A DNA stretch of 64,000 nucleotides, taken from the NCBI RefSeq assembly GCF_012489685.1, contig NC_080046.1, positions 26,232,223 to 26,296,222 of the forward strand, in the 5' to 3' direction. Below are positions 57,926-64,000 of this stretch, one piece after another. The notes beneath the pieces are model-generated. The model was not told where the DNA came from and did not search any database. It worked only from the letters and a program-made list of their open reading frames with translations. Source of the stretch: Lotus japonicus (Eukaryota > Streptophyta > Magnoliopsida > Fabales > Fabaceae). Position 1 is the first letter of the stretch. Every line of letters starts with the position of its first letter. The translations under genes were made by a program, and so were the position numbers.

Positions 57926-58349
57926 CTATGATACTTCTTGATCAGAAGATGTCTAGTCCAGAAGGTAACTCAATCAGAGTGTGTGTACCCACTGGTACTG
58001 ACTCTGAAGCTGAGACAACAACACGTGTGTCAGTATTTCTGATGCATAGTTCCTTGTGCCCGTGTGACAGTCTGTTATGATTGCGTGTAGATGTGCTTCT
58101 CTCCTGTGTGTGATTTGTGTATTTTACTGTTACTATCTATCTTTAATTTTCAACCGTTGATCTTAAAGTGCTTTTTGAATCAACAACGGTTATTTGATAA
58201 AACCCACTATACACACACGATCTCGTTCACTTTCGGTTTTTACTCTCGCATTCTCTGCTTTTCAAAACCGCCTTTTCTCGATTTCTCTCTCGATCTCTCT
58301 TCATCTTTCAACCTTCATCTTCTACCTCAAACCTTCAACCGCTTCAAAG
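57926..58349 (+). promoter_or_regulatory. Spacer with leader-like sequence before the env-like frame
   Basis: CTATACACAC (58207-58216) followed by CT-rich sequence (58270-58310) resembles a TATA motif and 5' leader of a plant gene. This may allow separate expression of the env-like frame; a splice acceptor is an alternative. Confidence 0.35.
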
Positions 58350-61208
58350 ATGGTGAGACAAACCAGAAGATCTACTGCAGATGCACCTCAGTTCCCTCAC
58401 ATGGTAGTTGGGCTAGCAACGGGTCAAAGGGGCCCTGAGATTCCGACACCAGATCCAGTTCAAGCTCAAGAACAGAGTGTTCCAATTGCAGAACGGGGCT
58501 GTGCCGTTCACTGCGTATATCCTCCTGAGGAACTCCAAGTCCTGGCAGAATGGAGATTCAACCTCGACAACCTGGCAACAAATGGGTATGATCTTCGTCC
58601 TGAAGTCCAAGCTCAAGGTTGGGGAAATTACTTCAACAGACTTCGAGGACCGGTGTATGATAGATTGGTCAAGGAATTCTGGAAGCACGCCGACTGCGAT
58701 GATACTCAGGTGGTATCTCATATCCTTGGAAGAAAGATCATCATCACGGAGAAGTCCTTCGTGAACTTGCTGGGTGCAGACACTGCTTATGGGTATCGTT
58801 TCCAACTGACGGAATCGAAGCTGAAACCCAGCACCAAGGATACAATCAACCAGGCCCTGTACACCACTTTCAAACCGGGCAAGACGAGTTACAAGGTGAT
58901 GGACCTTCATCCCAAACTCAGGATCTGGCACAAGATCCTGCTCCACTGCATAAACCAGAGACCGAAGGGCAGTTCTCCAGACTACATCAACTTCAACCAG
59001 AAGGTGATGTTGTTCTTCATCCAAGATCAGAAGAAGATCTGCCTTCCCTACTTCCTGTTCTCCTACTTGAAGGAATGCATTCGGAAGTCTCGCACCACTG
59101 CCTCCATCAAGTCAGCAATCAAATATATCCCCTTTAGGAGACTGCTCTCAGACTTTCTGATTGAAAGCAACCTGGTGCAAGATCTGGTCAATGCTGGATG
59201 TGTAGAGGATCTGAGCACCATGGTCAGTGATGTCTTCACTGCAAACTCTCTGAAGAAGATGGGTTTGGTCCAGAAGAAGATTGCTCCTGCTCATGAAGAC
59301 ACATCTTCTGAGATCAGAATCAGAAGGATGCCTCTGAATGACTACCCTCTGTGGACACAGGCAGACAATCCTGACGCCATCAGGTGCTATGTTGAAGACC
59401 TCAGGGCTCAAGGATTCGAAATTGATCTTGATGATTTCGTCAGCAGACTGCCGCCAGCTCCAGAGTTTCCTTCTCCTCCAAAGAAGAAAGCTCAGAGGAA
59501 GATACTACTGGACGAATCTTCTGAGGAATCCGATGTCCCTCTGGTCAAGAAGAATAAGAGAAAGCCTGATGATGGTGATGATAGTGATAATGAGGATGGT
59601 CCTCCTAAGAAGAAGAAGAAGCAGGTCAGAATCGTGGTGAAGCCTACTCGGGTGGAACCAGCTGCTGAAGTGGTCAGAAGGACTGAACCTCCTGCCAGAG
59701 TGACTAGATCATCAGCACATTCAAGTAAGCCTGCACTTGCTTCTGATGATGATTTGAATTTATTTGATGCACTCCCTATATCTGCCATGCTCAAACACTC
59801 CTCAAATCCCCTCACTCCTATTCCTGAATCCCAACCGGCTGCTCCAACCACCTCTCCACCACATTCCCCAAGATCTTCATTCTTTCAACCTTCCCCTACT
59901 GAAGCACCTCTCTGGAATTTGCTTCAGAACCAACCCTCTAGGTCAGAAGAACCAACCTCTCTCCTTACCATCCCGTACGACCCATTATCCTCTGAACCCA
60001 TCATCCATGAACAACCAGAGCCCAACCAAACAGAACCACAACACAGAACGTCTGATCACTCTGTTCCCAGAGCATCAGCACGTCCTGCTGCCAGAACCAC
60101 GGATACAGACTCTTCCACAGCCTATACACCCGTATCCTTCCCAACCAATGTTGCTGATTCTTCTCCCTCCAATAACTCTGAATCCATTAGAAAATTCATG
60201 GAGGTCAGAAAAGAAAAGGTGTCTACCTTAGAGGAATATTACCTCACTTGTCCAAGCCCTAGGAGATATCCTGGCCCTAGACCTGAACGTCTAGTTGACC
60301 CAGACGAACCTATCTTGGCCAATCATTTACAAGAGGCAGACCCTTTGGCTCAACAAACTCAACCTGTCCCTGACCAACAAGAGCCTATTCAACCAGAACC
60401 TGAACCCGAACAATCAGTGTCTAACCAATCCTCGGTTAGATCACCCCATCCTCTGGTTGAAACTTCAGACCCTCACCTTGGAACCTCTGAACCCAATGCT
60501 CAAATGCTTAACATTGGTTCTCCACAAGGTGCCTCTGAAGCTCATAGCAGCAACCACCCAGCCTCTCCTGAAACCAACCTCTCCATAATTCCCTATACTC
60601 ACCTCCAACCCACATCTCTCTCTGAGTGCATCAATATTTTCTATCATGAAGCCTCTTTGAGGCTCCGCAATGTGCACGGTCAGACTGACCTCAGTGAGAA
60701 TGCTGAACGTGTGGCTGATGAGTGGAACAATCTGGGCACTTGGCTAGTGGCTCAAGTTCCAATTATGATGCAGCTCCTGCATACAGAGGGAAGTCAGAGG
60801 ATTGAGGCTGCAAAGCAAAGGTTTGCTCGAAGGGTGGCTCTTCATGAACAAGAACAGAGAAATAAGCTACTTGAAGCTATTGAAGAAGCCAAGAGAAAGA
60901 AGGCTCAAGCAGAAGAAGCTGCACGTCAAGCAGCAGCTCAAGCTGAACAAGCCAGACTAGAGGCAGAGCGACTTGAAGCTGAGGCTGAAGCTCTTCGATG
61001 CCAAGCACTTGCACCAGTTGTGTTTACTCCTGCTGCTTCTGCTTCCATTCCAGACTCTCAAGCTGCTCAGAATGTTCCTTCCAGTTCTACTCAGTCAAGC
61101 TCATCCAGACTCGACATCATGGAACAGCGTCTTGACATTCATGAATCCATGCTGATTGAGATGAAGCACATGATGATGGAACTTCTGCGACGATCTGATA
61201 AACCTTAG
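58350..61208 (+). CDS. Env-like protein of SIRE element (952 aa)
   Basis: SIRE1-lineage copia elements carry a long frame after pol called env-like; its function is unproven. The start MVRQTRRST at 58350 has a good context (AAAGATGG). Another in-frame ATG at 58194 would add 52 hydrophobic/serine-rich residues, but that stretch looks like leader. Residues ~45-345 form a globular domain (PPEELQVLAEWRF, GPVYDRLVKEFWKHA) of the kind often labelled plant transposon protein. ~370-425 is lysine-rich with acidic patches (PKKKKKQ, possible nuclear signal). ~430-760 is low-complexity Pro/Ser/Thr/Gln. ~815-885 is an Ala/Glu/Lys/Arg coiled coil. No convincing membrane anchor from the 58350 start, so an envelope role is doubtful. 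The frame is intact, although pol is not. Confidence 0.85.
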   Translation: MVRQTRRSTADAPQFPHMVVGLATGQRGPEIPTPDPVQAQEQSVPIAERGCAVHCVYPPEELQVLAEWRFNLDNLATNGYDLRPEVQAQGWGNYFNRLRGPVYDRLVKEFWKHADCDDTQVVSHILGRKIIITEKSFVNLLGADTAYGYRFQLTESKLKPSTKDTINQALYTTFKPGKTSYKVMDLHPKLRIWHKILLHCINQRPKGSSPDYINFNQKVMLFFIQDQKKICLPYFLFSYLKECIRKSRTTASIKSAIKYIPFRRLLSDFLIESNLVQDLVNAGCVEDLSTMVSDVFTANSLKKMGLVQKKIAPAHEDTSSEIRIRRMPLNDYPLWTQADNPDAIRCYVEDLRAQGFEIDLDDFVSRLPPAPEFPSPPKKKAQRKILLDESSEESDVPLVKKNKRKPDDGDDSDNEDGPPKKKKKQVRIVVKPTRVEPAAEVVRRTEPPARVTRSSAHSSKPALASDDDLNLFDALPISAMLKHSSNPLTPIPESQPAAPTTSPPHSPRSSFFQPSPTEAPLWNLLQNQPSRSEEPTSLLTIPYDPLSSEPIIHEQPEPNQTEPQHRTSDHSVPRASARPAARTTDTDSSTAYTPVSFPTNVADSSPSNNSESIRKFMEVRKEKVSTLEEYYLTCPSPRRYPGPRPERLVDPDEPILANHLQEADPLAQQTQPVPDQQEPIQPEPEPEQSVSNQSSVRSPHPLVETSDPHLGTSEPNAQMLNIGSPQGASEAHSSNHPASPETNLSIIPYTHLQPTSLSECINIFYHEASLRLRNVHGQTDLSENAERVADEWNNLGTWLVAQVPIMMQLLHTEGSQRIEAAKQRFARRVALHEQEQRNKLLEAIEEAKRKKAQAEEAARQAAAQAEQARLEAERLEAEAEALRCQALAPVVFTPAASASIPDSQAAQNVPSSSTQSSSSRLDIMEQRLDIHESMLIEMKHMMMELLRRSDKP

Positions 61209-61410
61209 TTTTTAGGATCTCTTCTTTTTCCTTCTTTTTCTTTAACTTTGTTTTTATTTTTGTTGAACTCTGTTTCTTTTTACTTATTTATTCTCTTGTT
61301 CGTTTGTGATTCTATATGCATATCTATATATACTTGTGTCACATATGCTTGCAAAAATCTTTTTATTCATCATTTCTTTATGTTTACATCATACATTCTT
61401 TCCCTAAAAT
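61209..61410. other. Spacer between convergent env-like and antisense frames
   Basis: T-rich on the plus strand. Holds the AATAAA of the antisense unit. Confidence 0.6.
61362..61367 (-). terminator. AATAAA poly(A) signal for the antisense frame
   Basis: AATAAA on the minus strand 44 bases past the antisense stop codon. Confidence 0.45.
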
Positions 61411-61803
61411 CTAGAATGGAGGATCCCTCCTCATTCTTCTGCACTCCTGGCGCTGCTCTGACCTATCCTTCTCCAGACGCTCCAGTACATGCTGGATGTT
61501 GCTGAGCCTGTCCTTTAGCTCATCCCTCTCCAGAATCTCTTCTGAAGTCTTGAGCTTCTCTTCCAAACTTTCTTTTTCTTCCAGCAGCTTGAGTTCAAGC
61601 CAGCTGAGTTCTTGCACCTCCTCAACGAAGGCAAGAAATTCCTTCAGGTCTCTCTCCAACTCTGGACGCAGGTCCTCTTCCAGCAGTGTCCGTGTTAGCT
61701 CCGAGATGGTCGTTGTACCCTCTGGATGCCTGATGTTCAGGAACAAGTCCTCCTCAAAGGCCTTCTTCCTCAGCTCTTCTAGTGCTACGATGTATGATGC
61801 CAT
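61411..61803 (-). CDS. Antisense frame between env-like gene and 3' LTR (130 aa)
   Basis: Starts MASYIVALEELRKKAFEEDL in good context (AATAATGGCA). An earlier in-frame ATG at 61857 lies between the TATA box and the likely transcription start and is not favoured. The protein is charged and mostly helical: a short N-terminal region (FLNIRHPEGTTTISELTRTL), then long Glu/Lys/Leu/Arg coiled coil to the end. No catalytic motif or membrane segment. It lies opposite to all other element genes, with TATATAAA 58 bases upstream and AATAAA downstream, so it looks like a self-contained transcription unit. Extra antisense frames have been reported for several plant LTR retrotransposon groups; the role is unknown, with antisense control of the 3' region or a chaperone-like protein both open. 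Confidence 0.65.
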   Translation of the reverse strand: MASYIVALEELRKKAFEEDLFLNIRHPEGTTTISELTRTLLEEDLRPELERDLKEFLAFVEEVQELSWLELKLLEEKESLEEKLKTSEEILERDELKDRLSNIQHVLERLEKDRSEQRQECRRMRRDPPF

Positions 61804-61860
61804 TATTTTTTCTTTACTGAAAATTGTTCGAGGTGTGAAGCTTACCTTTCTCTCCAACGC

Positions 61861-61868
61861 TTTATATA
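61861..61868 (-). promoter_or_regulatory. TATA box for the antisense frame
   Basis: TATATAAA on the minus strand, in CCTATATAAAGCG, 58 bases before the ATG at 61803. Confidence 0.55.
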
Positions 61869-61899
61869 GGCTTCACTTTCTCTCTGAAAGTTAATGCTC

Positions 61900-62596
61900 C
61901 TACGGTTTCTCGAGGTTAAGTTCTTGGTAACTGACCCTGCTCTTTACTCACTTGACCGGTGGTAAACGTTCTTCTCTTGCATTAACTCTTCTATTTTTTT
62001 TCGCCTAACTCTGATTCTTGCATCGTTTTCATTTCCTTTAAACTTAGACCTTCTCTAAGGGGGAGTACCTTGTACTTCAAGCTAAGTTTTTCACACCCCA
62101 AGCTTTTTGCTTATGACAAAAAGGGGGAGTAAACCCAGTTTTTGATGTGTAAGATGTGTTAGTGTGATTTATTTTTCTTTTGGAGATTATAAGAGTTCCA
62201 CCTTCATGACCATAGATGTGTCACTGGGCAAATACAAGGAATACATTTCACTTCTTCTGAAGTGATTATAAGTTGACTCTGATACCCAAGACTCTGATAC
62301 CTTGTCCATGACTCTGATTACTTATGCGCTCTGATTACTCGATTTTCATCTATGTCATAAGTTTTTCACTCTGAACTCTTATATTATTTAGCTCAGAATC
62401 TAGACTTTACTAACGTTTTCATCAAGTATTAGATTCAGGGGGAGCTAAGCTCAGAATCAAGCAGTGACTTGAATTCAGAATGAGCAAGATAAACTATTCA
62501 CATCAGGATAAGTCTTATTCTATATCTCTAAACTCTGAGTGAATTCAGTTTAATGTTTAAGAATTGTTCATCAAAAATCTTAGTTTTGTCATCATC
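61900..62596 (+). other. Non-coding 3' region with repeated purine tracts
   Basis: No gene. Contains three tracts like the terminal polypurine tract: AAGGGGGAG at 62057-62065, AAAAAGGGGGAG at 62118-62129 and CAGGGGGAG at 62436-62444. Confidence 0.6.
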
Positions 62597-62610
62597 AAAA
62601 AGGGGGAGAT
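62597..62610 (+). other. Polypurine tract of SIRE element
   Basis: AAAAAGGGGGAGAT ending at the LTR start. Confidence 0.85.
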
Positions 62611-63781
62611 TGTAAGATCAAGTTTTGATCTAGTAGTACAACTCTATGTTTTGATGATTACAAGTTAACCTTTTGATATGAACAATTGTGGTACTCTAAC
62701 GTGTTTTTCTGAGTGTGCTATTTGCAGGTTCTGACCTCAACTCAATCTCACACGAATCAGAAGCACTGTGTATAAAGAGTGACCCAAGCAACGCTTTCGC
62801 ATTCACCATGTTCAGTATGAACAGTGGAAAAGCTTCAGAAGTTCTGAAGTTATACAAACTCTGATGTGGACTCAGTCACTAGAAGCTCTGAAGATCCAGA
62901 AGTTCTGATAACCAAGAAACACTGAAGGTTCAGATGTTCTGATGGTGTAGAAGACTCTGAAGATCCAAAAGCTGAATAGTGGAAACTCTGAAGTCCAGAA
63001 GCAAGAAACTCTGAAGGCCATGTTCTTCCCTCTGAGTTTAGAATCAGAAGATACAATGGTCAGAGGATCTGTGCTTTCCCTCTGACTCTGATCAACCGGC
63101 TTCACAAGTTCCAATATGAAGCATTCCCCTGATCAGAAGTCTCCTAGGTTTAAAGGTCGCGTCGCTATCCAAGTACAAAAGCAACTGTACCTTCCTGACG
63201 ACCTACCTAACGTTCTCAGCCACAGCAGAAGCTGGATTTTCCAGAACTGCCCTCCAACGGTAGCATTTCCCATGCATCGCTCAACCCTAATCCTTGGAGT
63301 ATATAAAGAGGCTGAAGGCTGAAAGAAACGACTAGAAGCATTCACATACGCAAGACATATCAAAAATCTTCTAAGTTTTCTTTCATCTGAAATTCATTGA
63401 GTTTACTATTAGCTTTTTAGAAGCAAATCTCTTGTAAACAATTCTTTGATAAACAGTTTGTTTAGTTCCTTTAGGAGATCAAGGTTGATCGGATCCTAGA
63501 GAAGACTAAGAGAGTGAATCTTAGTGTGAGCTAAGTCAGTGTAATTGTTAGTCACTTGTAGGTTTCAAGTGCAGTTGTAACTCTTACCTTATTAGTGGAT
63601 TGCCTTCATTCTAAGAAGGAAGAAATCACCTTAACGGGTGGACTGGAGTAGCTTGAGTGATTTATCAAGTGAACCAGGATAAAATCCTTGTGTGCTTTTC
63701 TATCTCTTATCTTTGGCACTTAAGTTCTCGAAAGATTTGTCAAAATCTTTAAGGTGGAAGTTTTATACTGAAAACGTTATT
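62611..63781 (+). repeat. 3' LTR of SIRE element, truncated at its end
   Basis: Matches the 5' LTR to GAAAACGTTATT, then lacks the last ~35 bases (the C-rich stretch to CATACCTTCA). It runs into AATGTTAC, which may preserve part of the target duplication AAATG found before 51724. Confidence 0.9.
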
Positions 63782-64000
63782 AATGTTACTTCATAGCCCG
63801 CCATTGTTGTACTCATTCATCGCCATTTCGTTGTTTGCTGACATGACGCCATTTTTATGTTTCGCCTCGTAGATATATCGCCATTGTCATAACCGTCAAT
63901 CACGTCTTTTCAACTGACGCACGTAATCCTTGTTTTCCGGGATTTCGTCATCATTTGCCATAAATGCGGTTGTGCGTCTCGAGGAGTTACATCTTTTCAG
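63782..64000. other. Right flank of the SIRE insertion
   Basis: No gene. Rich in CGCC words; likely the other half of the repeat at 51291-51723. Confidence 0.4.

Larger units (their letters stand above)
51724..63781 (+). mobile_element. SIRE/Maximus-type Ty1/copia element with env-like and antisense frames, 12.1 kb
   Basis: Two ~1.2-kb LTRs with about seven differences over 1171 bases, Met-tRNA primer site, gag-pol in copia order (integrase before RT), a large frame after pol, an antisense frame and a polypurine tract. Coding-capacity layout matches the SIRE1 lineage, which is known for an env-like ORF. Confidence 0.95.

Noticed and set aside
58413..59024. 203-codon minus-strand frame opposite the env-like gene
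   Set aside because: Lies wholly over a well-supported gene and has no promoter or conserved features.
59764..60231. 155-codon plus-strand frame in the env-like proline-rich region
   Set aside because: Alternate frame of low-complexity coding sequence.
61858..61894. Env-strand frame 61496-61894 as a gene
   Set aside because: Serine-rich shadow of the antisense coiled-coil frame.

Overview
The window is plant nuclear DNA, almost entirely nested LTR retrotransposons. The elements are chromodomain-bearing Ty3/gypsy (Del/Tekay type) and a Ty1/copia element of the SIRE/Maximus type, all with a Met-tRNA type primer site and 5-bp target duplications. This indicates an intergenic or heterochromatic block of a eudicot. 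A legume is plausible because env-bearing SIRE elements are well known there, but I cannot name a species. I see no intact host gene, tRNA, rRNA or CRISPR array.

Layout 1-45025. The host element here is D, an old gypsy element on the minus strand. Its 5' LTR is 42075-45025. Its broken gag-pol is spread over 41808-39966, 38765-38402 and 23057-20793. Its 3' LTR survives as 19018-20757 and continues beyond the left edge of the window. A Tekay array lies inside that 3' LTR: internal region A (1-3334), a shared LTR (3335-10347, interrupted by an inverted LTR and a 100-N assembly gap), internal region B (10348-15016) and a last LTR (15017-19017). D's reverse transcriptase carries a solo LTR of D's own kind (E: 23063-23662 plus 36457-38401, TSD CCAG-like) and a solo SIRE LTR (38766-39960, TSD ATCCA). 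Inside solo LTR E sits element C (23663-36451, TSD AACAT), a full-length Tekay with an uninterrupted 1473-residue Gag-Pol.

The Tekay LTRs are about 4 kb. Only the first ~0.7 kb lies before the TATA box. The rest holds two tandem-repeat arrays, one of them a run of hairpins whose arms co-vary, and a reading frame of about 200-230 codons with a proline-rich middle and an acidic Ser/Asp/Glu tail. A related frame sits at the matching place in D's LTR, and a deleted version is in solo LTR E. LTR-borne coding capacity shared between gypsy families is the most unusual feature of the left two thirds.

Layout 45026-51723. This is older degraded sequence: LTR-like pieces, a two-exon pseudogene resembling tandem B3 DNA-binding domains, a Helitron-type 3' end at 49124-49150, and the RNase H and zinc-binding end of a dead LINE on the minus strand.

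Layout 51724-63781. A young SIRE/Maximus copia element has 5' LTR 51724-52929, gag-pol 53002-57925 (one frameshift, one in-frame stop), an env-like frame at 58350-61208, an antisense frame at 61803-61411 with its own TATA box and AATAAA signal, and a 3' LTR from 62611 that lacks its last ~35 bases. The final 219 bases resume the sequence it interrupted.
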